Shown here piece by piece: positions 40,156 to 48,281 of a stretch of 64,000 bases of DNA. The stretch spans positions 140,634 through 204,633 of the IMG/VR virus record IMGVR_UViG_3300033977_000108; one strand, 5' to 3'. Below the pieces are notes generated by a model. That model did no database searches. It saw nothing but the letters and a program-made list of their open reading frames with translations, and was not told the DNA's origin. Source of the stretch: a virus. Both the position numbers and the translations under genes were made by a program. Each line of letters opens with the position of its first letter. Within the stretch, counting starts at the first letter, position 1.

Positions 40156-42327
40156 CTAATGGTTCAGCCGCCAAGCCAGTAAGCTATTCCGCTTGGACTG
40201 CTGATTATTCTTTACTGCTATTTCCAGGGCTGACCTGCTACCCAGGAAGATTATGAGCTTCTTTGCCCTTGTAGCTGCAGTGTAAATCAGCTGTCGCTGG
40301 AGCATAATGTAGTGCGACCTCAGCAAGACGACTATTACGCAATCGTATTCACTGCCTTGGCTCTTATGTATGGTAGTAGCATAAGCCAGCTGTAGATCCT
40401 TTGCGTCCTCATAGGGATACAGAACTTCCTGGCCGTCAAAGTCAATGGTCAGTGTCTCCTCCGTGGAGTCTGCTCCTTTTATGATACCAATATCGCCATT
40501 ATAGACGTTTAGATCATAATTATTTACTATCTGCATGACCCGATCACCGACTTGAAGGGCTCGCGATAGCTCAACCACTAGCTTGCCATTGGGGTTGATT
40601 AAGTCGCGCAGAAAGACATTTAGTTCATTGACGCCGGCTCTGCCGCCCTTCATTGGTACTAATACTTGTACCTGTTTCTTCGGGTTGAGCTTGAACTTAT
40701 CGGGTATTCTATCTTCTATGAGTTTTTGCAGCGTTGTTTTAATCCAGGCCTCCTGCTTGTCCTTTCCTTTGACCGCCTCTATAAAGTAGCTGTCGGACAA
40801 GTCGCCAGCATTGGCCGGCGGGAAGGAGGGCATCTCTCCGCGCCTGATGGCGTGGGCGTTGCGGACAATAAGGCTGGTCTCGGCCTGTCTAAAGACCTGC
40901 GTTAGCTTCACGGTCTCTATCTTTCTACTCTCCAGTAGGGACTTCAGGACGCTTCCTGGACCTACGGCCGGCAGCTGCTCTGGGTCGCCTATAAGTAGAA
41001 CGGTAGTGCCCAAAGCTATGGCTTTGAACAGATGGCAGGCCAACTCAGCATCTACCATGGAGAATTCATCTACCACCAGAATGTCAGCATCCAAGAAGTT
41101 GTCTTTGTTGCGGCCGAACCTGCCCTCATTGGGCTTGAATTCCAGCAGCCTATGTATTGTCTGTGCCTCATGCCCGGAGACTTCGCTCAATCGCTTGGCG
41201 GCTCGGCCGGTTGGCGCAGCAAGGCTTACCTTAAGCCCTAAGTCTTTGGCTAGGGAGACGAGCGCCCTTATCGTTGTGGTCTTGCCGGTGCCAGGGCCAC
41301 CAGTTAGGATAGAGATGGACCTTTTCAGGGCGTTCTTTACAGCCCTTTGCTGGTCTTCGGTCAATATCAGTGGGGTTTGGCCATTGGGGACCGCTATACT
41401 TTTGGGTATTGGTATGTCAATCAGCATCAAATGTTGGAGCAGACAGGTCACATCTTCAGCTATACTCTTCTCTGCTTGAAGCAGGTGTGGAAGATAGGAC
41501 AACTCTACATCGCCAGCTTTGGTCTTCATTGTTTCTTTTGCTACGTAGCCCTTCTCTATGGCGCCTTTCAATGAGGCTCTTGCCTCTTCTGGCAGCACGC
41601 CTATCAGCCTGGCAGCACGCTGTATCAATAACTCCTCTGGAATGAACATGTGCCCATCATTGGCCGCTTCATCCAGCAGATAGGCAAAGCTTGCCTCCAG
41701 GCGTTCAGGCGAGTCCTCCGGCCATTTCATCTTCTGGGCCATTTCGTCCGCGCGCTTGAAGCCAATGCCGGGCACAGACATCAGTCTGTATGGGTTGGCT
41801 TTCAGTATGTCAACAGCGTCCCCGCCAAACGTTATGTGCACACGATGCGTCCACACTGTGCTGATACCATATTTCGCAAGGAACAATGCCAGCTGGCGCT
41901 CTATACGGTCCCGGCGCCAGGCCTTAGCAATGCGTGAGGCCGTAAGCTCTTTGATACCGGGTACTTTGGTGAGCTGCTCTGGATGGTTCTGCAGTACGTT
42001 CTCAAGCTCTGCAAGCGTTGGGAAGCGCAGGGCTATGGCCGTGGCTTTTATCGGTCCAACCCCTGGGATCTCTCTGGCCAGATAATCCCGGATAGCCTCG
42101 ATAGTAGTGCCGATAACACGAGCGGCCACAGCAACTTGGAACTGCTCACCATACGTTGGGTTGTTCACCTTCTCGCCATTGATCTCGATCAGTTCGTCCG
42201 GCCCGACGAGAGGCAGAGTGCCAACCACCGTTATCTGCTCGGCGGCACCCTTAGAGATGAATTCGCCGATAGCGAAGTTACCTCTCCGGTACTTCACGTC
42301 GGTCAGATAGCCTTGTAGTGATTCCAT
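40156..42327 (-). CDS. RecD2-like superfamily 1 DNA helicase
   Basis: About 723 residues. N-terminal helix-hairpin-helix part (IPGVGPIKATAIALRFPTLA, VPGIKELTASRIAKAW, VPGIGFKRADEMAQKM) is typical of RecD2. Then helicase motifs: ILTGGPGTGKTTTIRAL (I), AAPTGRAAKRLSE (Ia), ILVVDEFSMVD (II), LLIGDPEQLPAVGPGSVL (III), LTQVFRQAE (IV), TTIHKSQGSEYD (V) and YTAATRAKKL (VI). It unwinds DNA 5' to 3' and supports recombination or fork restart. ATG at 42327 with GGGAG upstream fits better than a longer start. Confidence 0.92.
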   Translation of the reverse strand: MESLQGYLTDVKYRRGNFAIGEFISKGAAEQITVVGTLPLVGPDELIEINGEKVNNPTYGEQFQVAVAARVIGTTIEAIRDYLAREIPGVGPIKATAIALRFPTLAELENVLQNHPEQLTKVPGIKELTASRIAKAWRRDRIERQLALFLAKYGISTVWTHRVHITFGGDAVDILKANPYRLMSVPGIGFKRADEMAQKMKWPEDSPERLEASFAYLLDEAANDGHMFIPEELLIQRAARLIGVLPEEARASLKGAIEKGYVAKETMKTKAGDVELSYLPHLLQAEKSIAEDVTCLLQHLMLIDIPIPKSIAVPNGQTPLILTEDQQRAVKNALKRSISILTGGPGTGKTTTIRALVSLAKDLGLKVSLAAPTGRAAKRLSEVSGHEAQTIHRLLEFKPNEGRFGRNKDNFLDADILVVDEFSMVDAELACHLFKAIALGTTVLLIGDPEQLPAVGPGSVLKSLLESRKIETVKLTQVFRQAETSLIVRNAHAIRRGEMPSFPPANAGDLSDSYFIEAVKGKDKQEAWIKTTLQKLIEDRIPDKFKLNPKKQVQVLVPMKGGRAGVNELNVFLRDLINPNGKLVVELSRALQVGDRVMQIVNNYDLNVYNGDIGIIKGADSTEETLTIDFDGQEVLYPYEDAKDLQLAYATTIHKSQGSEYDCVIVVLLRSHYIMLQRQLIYTAATRAKKLIIFLGSRSALEIAVKNNQQSKRNSLLAWRLNH

Positions 42328-42328
42328 C

Positions 42329-42760
42329 TTATCTCCCGTGCACCCATACATTGTTTGGTAGGTCTTCAAGCAGGGGCTTTACTTGTTCCCACTTCAGCCC
42401 TCCACAGCCGCAACCGGGGCGTGGCAGGTGGAAGATGAAATTGGGGGAATCCTCCGCCAGGTGCAGCAATTGGGTGGCCGATTCCTTTATCCTCTTCAGA
42501 ATAGAAGGCTTACGCCAGTCTTCCTTGGTAGGGAATGCAAGCATCTTGCCATTGTCCAGCCAGCACACTCTATTGCCGAATTCACCCAGATGCAAAGCCA
42601 ATTGCATAGGAACTAACGGCGCTCGGCGTTGGGCTTCCAGTGCCACGCCAGCACCCATCACAGCCCTCCCGTCCTTCCTGACACATCCATTGGTTGTAAT
42701 ACAAATCACATGGCCAGGCTCGCCATAGCGTTCCCACAGATCACCGGGTACCTCGATCAT
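42329..42760 (-). CDS. Macro-domain protein (ADP-ribose binding)
   Basis: 143 residues, one macro domain. VPGDLWERYGEPGHVICITT, NGCVRKDGRAVMGAGVALEA, KMLAFPTKEDWRKPS, FHLPRPGCGCGGLKWEQVKP. The GDLW, TNG-V-x-x-x-G-x-A-V-M-G-x-G and the LP-R-x-G-C-G-x-G-G-L-x-W segment are the nucleotide-binding loops of the phage/archaeal macro family. It should bind or remove ADP-ribose. With the NADAR gene three genes away it suggests reversal of ADP-ribosylation. It has an ATGA-type junction with the next gene. Confidence 0.87.
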   Translation of the reverse strand: MIEVPGDLWERYGEPGHVICITTNGCVRKDGRAVMGAGVALEAQRRAPLVPMQLALHLGEFGNRVCWLDNGKMLAFPTKEDWRKPSILKRIKESATQLLHLAEDSPNFIFHLPRPGCGCGGLKWEQVKPLLEDLPNNVWVHGR

Positions 42761-43173
42761 ATGCCGTGCTCCCTCTTGAAGGCGCCTACCCGTATATATT
42801 CGGTGGTAGCCTCCTCTACAGCAGGGCTCTCGAACGCGTAGGTCACCACGGTGGTGACCACAAAGTCGGAGCCACAGTTGGAACAGGTGACATTATGTTC
42901 GCCGCTTTCGAAGATGCTTTCAGATATGTCATACGGCTCGTGTAGAGTTTTACATTTGGGGCAGCGTACCCTGCGCTCGTGGATTGTTGCTTCCTTCCTG
43001 TCCCTTAGGTTCTCGCAGGGGACACACAGGGCTTTGTGCCCTGATTCGAACGCAATACAGGCGTCACACTGGTAGCAGCTCTCGCCGTTGGCTACCTGCG
43101 CCCTTTTGTATGAATCCCAGTCTGTCTCGCCAGTGACTGGATCAGTATGGTCCGCGAGTCTTGTTATGCTCAC
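42757..43173 (-). CDS. Zinc-knuckle protein with four CxxC-type pairs
   Basis: 138 residues: CYQCDAC, CVPC, RCPKCKTLH, CSNCGSDF. The cysteines make two zinc sites, one near the start and one ahead of FVVTTVVTYAF. The second is followed by a strand segment. Family unknown. It overlaps the macro gene by 4 nt, so they may act as a pair. Confidence 0.68.
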   Translation of the reverse strand: MSITRLADHTDPVTGETDWDSYKRAQVANGESCYQCDACIAFESGHKALCVPCENLRDRKEATIHERRVRCPKCKTLHEPYDISESIFESGEHNVTCSNCGSDFVVTTVVTYAFESPAVEEATTEYIRVGAFKREHGI

Positions 43174-43191
43174 AACTGACCTCCTCTTCTA

Positions 43192-43473
43192 TTACCGGAG
43201 CCCTCCAATAGTATCCAGGGCGAATTTTAGACCGGCAGCCTGCTTCATGTCATTGTTGGTGCTTATAGGCTGTCCTGGCTCAATGGGGTCGTCAGGCAGT
43301 TCGTCAATCATCTTCCAGATGGCACTAGCATAGCAGTAGACTCTTTGTCCTTCGGCATAATGATACCAGGCGCCCCGTTCGTAGCCTGCCAGTGGGGCAT
43401 TGTTCCGCCGACAAAGGAAGCAGACAGCCTCGGTAGCCTGCTCAAGCAGGTCCTTCTTTTCCTCGTTGGTCAT
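43192..43473 (-). CDS. Small Cys-containing protein
   Basis: About 93 residues from the ATG at 43473. CFLCRRNNAPLAGYERGAWY, HYAEGQRVYCYASAIWKMID; the CxxC and a later Cys/His could bind one metal ion. Then an acidic Pro-rich link and helix. Common phage-type small zinc protein. Role unknown. Confidence 0.62.
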   Translation of the reverse strand: MTNEEKKDLLEQATEAVCFLCRRNNAPLAGYERGAWYHYAEGQRVYCYASAIWKMIDELPDDPIEPGQPISTNNDMKQAAGLKFALDTIGGLR

Positions 43474-43588
43474 TTGGCTCCTTCTTTTTGCCGATGTAAA
43501 TCTCAAGCGTAGCTTTCAGATTCTCTATCTGTTCGTGGAGCCGCGCTATTTGGCGCAGCTTCTTCTTATTCTTCAGCACCTGCTTCAT
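43442..43588 (-). CDS. 48-aa basic coiled-coil protein
   Basis: ATG at 43588 overlaps the stop of the NADAR gene (ATGA). Sequence MKQVLKNKKKLRQIARLHEQ then IENLKATLEIYIGKKK shows a leucine-spaced helix with basic ends. The next gene starts inside it. Function unknown. Confidence 0.5.
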   Translation of the reverse strand: MKQVLKNKKKLRQIARLHEQIENLKATLEIYIGKKKEPNDQRGKEGPA

Positions 43589-44052
43589 CGCTTCAGCTTA
43601 TCCCTCACTTTCATCAGTATCTTACCCAAGTGGTTCTCGCCGCCGACATTCTTGCATTTGGGGCAGGTGCAGTTTCCCCACCGGTTGTCGTGCCACCAGT
43701 TTCCCTCTATTAGCGTGGCGTCGCCTGTCGCTAACAGCTTCTCTTTCAAGAACTTATCCTGGAATTTGATGGTAACAATCTCTTCCATTACCTGTAGGGC
43801 CAGCTCTGGCGACCAATCGGGGCGCAGGCGTATAGAGTCTCCCAATTTCTTGGCTTGGGCGGGATGCAAGTTGCAGAACAGTGCCCGTGTTGCGGTGTCA
43901 GTAGGCACTACTTTGGCTGCTTGATAGGCATTCTCTGAAGATCGGTAGGTAAGTCCTTCATATACAACCTCCTGCAGATGGAAGTTGGATGCCCACTCAA
44001 ATTCGCCCTTAAATTCACCTATGATTTCCATTGAATGGTTGTAGTCTCCCAT
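43585..44052 (-). CDS. NADAR-domain protein (YbiA-like, ADP-ribose-type glycohydrolase)
   Basis: 155 residues. FKGEFEWASNFHLQEVVYEG, LTYRSSENAYQAAKVVPTDT, AQAKKLGDSIRLRPDW, VTIKFQDKFLKEKLLATGDA, TLIEGNWWHDNRWGNC, NHLGKILMKVRDKL. The S/A-N-F, S-S-E-N-A-Y-Q-A-A-K and E-x-x-x-x-D-x-x-W-G...N-x-L-G-x-L-L-M-x-V-R pattern is the NADAR family. Some members remove ADP-ribose from guanine in DNA. A short CxCPKC insert replaces the usual loop before G-x-N. It is within 2 kb of a macro-domain gene, suggesting one anti-ADP-ribosylation module. Confidence 0.87.
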   Translation of the reverse strand: MGDYNHSMEIIGEFKGEFEWASNFHLQEVVYEGLTYRSSENAYQAAKVVPTDTATRALFCNLHPAQAKKLGDSIRLRPDWSPELALQVMEEIVTIKFQDKFLKEKLLATGDATLIEGNWWHDNRWGNCTCPKCKNVGGENHLGKILMKVRDKLKR

Positions 44053-44275
44053 GGCGTTTCATTCTCTTACGCACGCGATCCGTAATGGCATCGTTTCTCC
44101 TCCAGATAAACCCGAACTGACCATCTTTGATGGCTGCTTCGGCGGTGTGGACCAAGCCGCAGTCGCAGCAGGCCATATCATGTGTTTCCATTAGAAGTGG
44201 ATAGAATCTGCCTTCTGTTCTTACCTTGAAGTAATCACGCACTAGGCTTCCTCCCTCAAAAGCAGGCAACGCCAT
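44015..44275 (-). CDS. Small phage protein with CCDCGLVH motif
   Basis: 86 residues: FYPLLMETHDMACCDCGLVH, then basic ITDRVRKRMKRHG. This is a recurrent phage layout (aromatic strand, CCDCGLVH, Arg-rich helix) with a probable single zinc site. Its end overlaps the NADAR start by 38 nt. Confidence 0.7.
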   Translation of the reverse strand: MALPAFEGGSLVRDYFKVRTEGRFYPLLMETHDMACCDCGLVHTAEAAIKDGQFGFIWRRNDAITDRVRKRMKRHGRLQPFNGNHR

Positions 44276-44284
44276 GCAGCTTTC

Positions 44285-44539
44285 CTATGCCTGCGCGCTC
44301 TCCTTTGTGGGCATTAGCAAGACTTGCTTTGATTTTACTTTGTCTTCGTAGAGGTCGGCCAGGCCGCTCAATAGCGCGCGCACATCTCTTGGCGCAGTCT
44401 CATTTGTATTGGAGAATTTCATAAGGGTCGGGGGCTTCACGCCCCAGATGAAGCCAATGATACACATCTCGCGCTTGTTTGCCAGGTCTGTCACATAGCC
44501 AGCCATGGCTATCAGTTCGTCGCCTTCGGCTTCGGTCAT
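44285..44539 (-). CDS. Unknown protein, 84 aa
   Basis: AGYVTDLANKREMCIIGFIW, then APRDVRALLSGLADLYEDKV. Helical with a small hydrophobic centre. Family unknown. Confidence 0.6.
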   Translation of the reverse strand: MTEAEGDELIAMAGYVTDLANKREMCIIGFIWGVKPPTLMKFSNTNETAPRDVRALLSGLADLYEDKVKSKQVLLMPTKESAQA

Positions 44540-44847
44540 GCTGCCAACTCCATGGGTATATTTGTTTCAACGGGGTCTACCAGTATGTAGGGCTCCATTA
44601 CTGGGTCTTCCCTATACTGGCTGTCATACAATACTTCGCCGTTGACAGTGACGGTTAGAATGCCATCCTTTACGACGACATAGCCATCCTTGTCGTCGCA
44701 GGTATAGTAGAATGCTAAATCACTTACCCATTCTGGCGCGTTTCTTCTTATCCACGGACCTTCTATGCCCGTCAGGCGCGCCAGTATTCCTTCCGCATCT
44801 ATGCTTGTTACGAACAACTGGTTCAATCGGTTCGGTAGGGTCAGCAA
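44536..44847 (-). CDS. Unknown protein, 103 aa, TTG start
   Basis: TTG at 44847 with AAAGGAG 6 nt upstream. Beta-rich: GYVVVKDGILTVTVNGEVLY. It overlaps the upstream zinc protein by 128 nt, which is long; the ribosome site and the ATGA junction at its other end support it. Confidence 0.55.
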   Translation of the reverse strand: MLTLPNRLNQLFVTSIDAEGILARLTGIEGPWIRRNAPEWVSDLAFYYTCDDKDGYVVVKDGILTVTVNGEVLYDSQYREDPVMEPYILVDPVETNIPMELAA

Positions 44848-45199
44848 CAGATTCTCCTTTATGTGGTTGGGGGAGCATTGATGATAATTTCAGGCAGTTG
44901 TCGCAGTATAGCAGCCCTCCGGCTTTACTACCGCGGCAGTGAAAGCAGAGGTCTCCCCTTATGTATCTCTTCAGCTCGGCTTCGGTCAGGAATTCTTCGT
45001 CCCTGCACCACGGGCTGCAGAAGACCCTCTTATCCCCCAAAATAGTGTATCTGAAGAAGCCTATCAGTCTATGACAGGCATCACACTTTTCAGGTGGCTT
45101 TATCGGACGCGGCGTCGGAGAAGACCGCGCTCTCCCACTTCCCGGGCGAAGCAGGGCGCTCATCTCTTCCAGGGCTTCTAGGCTGGGATAATCCTTCAA
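44720..45199 (-). CDS. Zinc-finger protein with several Cys pairs
   Basis: 159 residues. CDACHRLIGFF, FCSPWCRDEEF, LCFHCRGSKAGGLLYCDNCL: three CxxC or C-x3-C groups, so two zinc sites (an FCS-like finger and a second ribbon). The last 42 residues lie in the overlap with the next gene and are basic and low-complexity, so the true stop function is uncertain. Role unknown. Confidence 0.6.
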   Translation of the reverse strand: MKDYPSLEALEEMSALLRPGSGRARSSPTPRPIKPPEKCDACHRLIGFFRYTILGDKRVFCSPWCRDEEFLTEAELKRYIRGDLCFHCRGSKAGGLLYCDNCLKLSSMLPQPHKGESVADPTEPIEPVVRNKHRCGRNTGAPDGHRRSVDKKKRARMGK

Positions 45200-45428
45200 G
45201 TTTCACCTCAAATTCTTTCTTATCCAGCTCGGCGCGCATGATATCAAACGGTTCATCAAACACCAGCAGCCGCAGCAAGTGGAGCAGCACCAGCTTGTAA
45301 ATCCTATCATCGGCAAAATGCATGTACCAATCAGCCGCTGCTCCAAGCAGGGCCACCGGGTTGGTTGGTGGAAATGGATCCTCTATAAGGCAGCGGATCG
45401 TTTCAATTGTTTTGGGCTGTAGTTGCAT
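45090..45428 (-). CDS. Helical unknown protein, 112 aa
   Basis: TIETIRCLIEDPFPPTNPVA, LLGAAADWYMHFADDRIYKL, VLLHLLRLLVFDEPFDIMRA. The tail overlaps the upstream end of the zinc protein by 110 nt. Family unknown. Confidence 0.58.
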   Translation of the reverse strand: MQLQPKTIETIRCLIEDPFPPTNPVALLGAAADWYMHFADDRIYKLVLLHLLRLLVFDEPFDIMRAELDKKEFEVKLEGLSQPRSPGRDERPASPGKWESAVFSDAASDKAT

Positions 45429-45501
45429 TGGCTTCCCTCAGCTCCTTCGGCCCGGGCGGCGTAGATTAGAAATAGGAGCGTATGAGGGCGCCAGTATGTG
45501 A

Positions 45502-45864
45502 TCACCCTGCTGGACTATTAGAACTCTCATGCTTCTTCTCCTCCGCTAGGACCATAGCTTGCCATTCGCGCATTGGCTTGATGGAGATGTCTTGTATGGC
45601 GTACCCCCGCTCTCGATATATGTCGATATCTGTTATCATTGCGGACTCTTTGTCCCACCAGCATTCGCCTCCCCAAACTACGTCGCCGTTGTCCAGCGTC
45701 AGCTTGGGGTTCTTCTGGCCTGCTTCCCGCATAGCAGGGCAAAGGCCCATGGCATCTTCGGACGGCACCTCTTCGCCCTCATAAATGCCGTAACCAAGAA
45801 AATAAACCACCTTGGCATTGCTATCAACCAGGTATACAACACCGATGCGATCACCTTTGGTCAT
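45502..45864 (-). CDS. Conserved phage protein with GGECWW-type motif
   Basis: About 120 residues from ATG at 45864 (AGGAG upstream). KGDRIGVVYLVDSNAKVVYF, LGYGIYEGEEVPSEDA, NPKLTLDNGDVVWGGECWWD. I recognise this order (RxGVVxxxD...LGxGxYxGxExP...NPKxxLDxGxxVWGxECWW) from many phages, function unknown. The longer frame to 46014 reads through without a ribosome site. Confidence 0.75.
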   Translation of the reverse strand: MTKGDRIGVVYLVDSNAKVVYFLGYGIYEGEEVPSEDAMGLCPAMREAGQKNPKLTLDNGDVVWGGECWWDKESAMITDIDIYRERGYAIQDISIKPMREWQAMVLAEEKKHESSNSPAG

Positions 45865-45898
45865 TGCTCTCCTGCGGCATTCCATGCCATCGCTGTGT

Positions 45899-46138
45899 TT
45901 ATGTGTTCTCTTTCTTACCAAGGAGGTCTTTGCACTCCTGGCATCTGACCTGTCTTGGACCCCCATTCGCGGGGTTATAGTCGAGTTCCACTTCGTGCCC
46001 GCAGGAAAGTACATAAGTCCATACTCTGTAGTCGTCCGTATTGGTTAGCACATACCTCATGGTGGTCTGTTTGACCACCGATCTCCAGGGTACCTGGGGC
46101 TCATCTATCTTAGTCCACAACTTGCTCCACCAACTCAT
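45899..46138 (-). CDS. Small zinc-knuckle protein
   Basis: About 79 residues, MSWWSKLWTKIDEPQVPWRS, later VLSCGHEVELDY and RQVRCQECKDLLG. C-G-H and C-x2-C suggest one zinc site. The ATG at 46138 has GAGAGGG upstream and overlaps the next gene's end by 4 nt. Confidence 0.65.
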   Translation of the reverse strand: MSWWSKLWTKIDEPQVPWRSVVKQTTMRYVLTNTDDYRVWTYVLSCGHEVELDYNPANGGPRQVRCQECKDLLGKKENT

Positions 46139-46638
46139 AGTTCCCTCTCTGGTATTGGATTGTATTCCCTCTGCTCTGGCCTGATGCACAGAGTATCAAT
46201 TGCCTTCATCGCCTTTTGCTCGGCTGCTAAGTCCCACTCATTGACCACGCCTAAGGCCTTGGACAGGGCGGCGCGGATGGTATGCAGGAAGTTATTCGCG
46301 TCCTCGCGCCTGATTATCTGGTCGCCAATCGTTGTCCACTGCTCCTCGTCGCCTTCAAACAGCCGGCACAGAGAAACAGCTGCGCTTTCAGCACACCACA
46401 AAGCATTGAACATCCTTGGGGATGCAGCTATAAAGCAGGGTAGCTCGGGAGAGCTATCGCACACAGCTACGGTTCTCCCATTGATATCCTTGACCTCAAT
46501 ATCTCGGGCGTACCAATCAGGCGCCTCCCTCAACTCCTCCCGGAGTCTGGCCCAGAAGTTAGGGGGCTCTATTATCATAGGCGGAACTTTAGGGGGCTCT
46601 ATTATCATAGATGGAGCTGTCGAATTAGTTGAGCCCAA
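46135..46638 (-). CDS. Unknown protein with a doubled N-terminal repeat
   Basis: 167 residues. The start carries two copies of the decapeptide-like unit MIIEPPKVPP/MIIEPPNFWA, from a 22-nt direct repeat at 46559-46610. Then a globular part with Cys-containing helices (FIAASPRMFNALWCAESAAV). The first Met of the second unit could be the original start. Family unknown. Confidence 0.6.
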   Translation of the reverse strand: MGSTNSTAPSMIIEPPKVPPMIIEPPNFWARLREELREAPDWYARDIEVKDINGRTVAVCDSSPELPCFIAASPRMFNALWCAESAAVSLCRLFEGDEEQWTTIGDQIIRREDANNFLHTIRAALSKALGVVNEWDLAAEQKAMKAIDTLCIRPEQREYNPIPEREL

Positions 46639-46652
46639 TTGCGGCCTCCAGC

Positions 46653-47435
46653 CTACCGTTGTCGATCCGCCCGGTTTTTATTCTCACTGCTGATTCCTTT
46701 CAGTTTATCCCAGACCCTGAATGCTGGGGTCGGCAGCCTGGGCAACAGCGACCTACAAGGGGATAGAGAATAGTCGTAAATGATAGGACTGACATTTCCC
46801 CTAACTGGGACATAGTTACTCAATTTCAGCGGGCTGCCAGAATCCATGTTATGACTGCCATACCATGCGCTATTCCCGGCTTCAGCCAGTATTTTTGCCA
46901 CTTCTGCTACATCGGCAAGGCTGAAGCGATAATCGTGTCCGCCGACTGGTATCTCCGTCATCGCCAGTAGCTCTTTGATCTTCGCGTCTTCGCAGGTAAG
47001 CGGGACCCGTATGATTATTCCTTTCATGTAGGCACCAACCAAGCGCTCGGCGGCTACCAGAATGCCACCGTAGGACGCTTCGTTATCAGGTAAGGTAGGG
47101 TAAAGCCTCGTCGCGCAAAGCGCCTCTGGCCCTGATACTAGTATTAGTAGAGCGTTGTTGTGCATCGCCAGTCGTATTGCGGCGGAGAGGTTCTTCCCCT
47201 CTGCATCCAGCAGGTTATTCGGGTCCTGCATCAGATAGTAGATTACATCGAATTCTGTCTGACCCAAGGTTGCGTTTACCCATCTAAGTCGCTGGCTGTC
47301 ATATACCGAGAACACGGCGGCATAGAGCAGGTCATCCGTCATAAAGACTTCTGCTCTGGGCGGAGTACTTGACAAATAGTCTTGCAGTGATTTCCCAAGT
47401 GGGTGATAGGGATTACCGGCTATCAGTGCTTTCAT
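46653..47435 (-). CDS. RmlD-like short-chain dehydrogenase/reductase-type protein
   Basis: 260 residues from the ATG at 47435. KALIAGNPYHPLGKSLQDYL is a shortened nucleotide-binding start, and the middle contains NNALLILVSGPEALC, then YGGILVAAERLVGAYMKGII, IRVPLTCE. The 'Y-G-G-x-L-x-A-A-E-x-L-V' helix corresponds to Y-x3-K-x2-E in NAD-dependent sugar epimerases; the Lys is replaced, so catalysis may be lost. Substrate unknown. Confidence 0.55.
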   Translation of the reverse strand: MKALIAGNPYHPLGKSLQDYLSSTPPRAEVFMTDDLLYAAVFSVYDSQRLRWVNATLGQTEFDVIYYLMQDPNNLLDAEGKNLSAAIRLAMHNNALLILVSGPEALCATRLYPTLPDNEASYGGILVAAERLVGAYMKGIIIRVPLTCEDAKIKELLAMTEIPVGGHDYRFSLADVAEVAKILAEAGNSAWYGSHNMDSGSPLKLSNYVPVRGNVSPIIYDYSLSPCRSLLPRLPTPAFRVWDKLKGISSENKNRADRQR

Positions 47436-47844
47436 CTTTCTTCTCCTTCTTTGCGGCGCCATCACAGAGTCGCGTGGTAAGGCTTAGGTGCCTCTCAATG
47501 ATTTCTTCAACCTCCGCAACTCCTTGATAATAGGCTTCTTCGCTGCTTTGGAATGTCCTAGGAGCGTGGGTGTAGGGTTCTTCAGTGGGAGATAGACGTA
47601 GGCATTCCATCAATACTTCGTGAAGTGCCTTATCCAATCTATAAGGTAGCGCTAAGCGGACACGCTCCTCCACGGTTTCCCCTATCTCCTGGCTCACTCG
47701 GTGCTGTATCGCACTCATCAGCCGGTCTTGTAGCCGGCCGAAGTTCTCGTTTCGCAGCGGACCGGTCCGTATCATTTCTCTGGCATCTTTGTATCGGTTC
47801 TCAATTAAAGCGATGGCTATATTCCAAACTGCTGCTACGCTCAT
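47413..47844 (-). CDS. Helical unknown protein, about 143 aa
   Basis: SVAAVWNIAIALIENRYKDA, LSAIQHRVSQEIGETVEERV-like helical stretches, acidic end. ATG at 47844. Family unknown. Confidence 0.6.
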   Translation of the reverse strand: MSVAAVWNIAIALIENRYKDAREMIRTGPLRNENFGRLQDRLMSAIQHRVSQEIGETVEERVRLALPYRLDKALHEVLMECLRLSPTEEPYTHAPRTFQSSEEAYYQGVAEVEEIIERHLSLTTRLCDGAAKKEKKDESTDSR

Positions 47845-47879
47845 ATGGCCTCCCAAGGCCTTTCCATTTCTGAGGTCAG

Positions 47880-48281
47880 TTAGACGACTCTGTCTGCATA
47901 CTGGAATTGATTGTCATACCAGTTGAACTCATCCGTGGCCTCAAGCTTATCTTCTTTTACTTTCTTGCTCTTGGTATTATTGTCCGATAGGGTGATCCTG
48001 GCAGAGACGTCGAACTCCATGTCCTTGCCTACCTGCCGGTAGCCTTTGTTTGTCTTTTCCTTGGACAGGCACTCAAGAAATGTCATGGCGCTCTGCTTGG
48101 TCTCGCCAGAGACCTTTACTTGTTCCTGCGCGTTGTTGGACGAGAAGTTTTCAATCCTGCCCCAGCGACAAACTACGGAGTAGAGCGTTGACGGAGGTGA
48201 GAGTCTGCAAAGATTTAGCTCATAGTATTTATTGGAATTGCCGGTCGTATTATGTAAAACTCGGCGTAGTATCACTCGCAT
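47880..48281 (-). CDS. WGR-domain protein
   Basis: 133 residues. NKYYELNLCRLSPPSTLYSV, VCRWGRIENFS, EQVKVSGETKQSAMTFLECL, SKEKTNKGYRQVG: the WGR domain, in which the WGR turn and the K...KGY end contact nucleic acid. Such domains occur in PARP enzymes and polyadenylate polymerase-like proteins. Here it stands alone with a Lys-rich tail. A second WGR lies on the DNA ligase at 54053-55156. Confidence 0.82.
   Translation of the reverse strand: MRVILRRVLHNTTGNSNKYYELNLCRLSPPSTLYSVVCRWGRIENFSSNNAQEQVKVSGETKQSAMTFLECLSKEKTNKGYRQVGKDMEFDVSARITLSDNNTKSKKVKEDKLEATDEFNWYDNQFQYADRVV

Noticed and set aside
42840-42860. Near-perfect palindrome GGTCACCACGGTGGTGACC
   Set aside because: It lies inside a coding Val/Thr run of the 42757-43173 gene and is explained by the codons.
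45429-45501. Possible 40-codon GTG-started frame between the unknown helical gene and 45502-45864
   Set aside because: Coupled to the upstream stop by overlap but lacking a ribosome site, and its second half is a shadow of the next gene.
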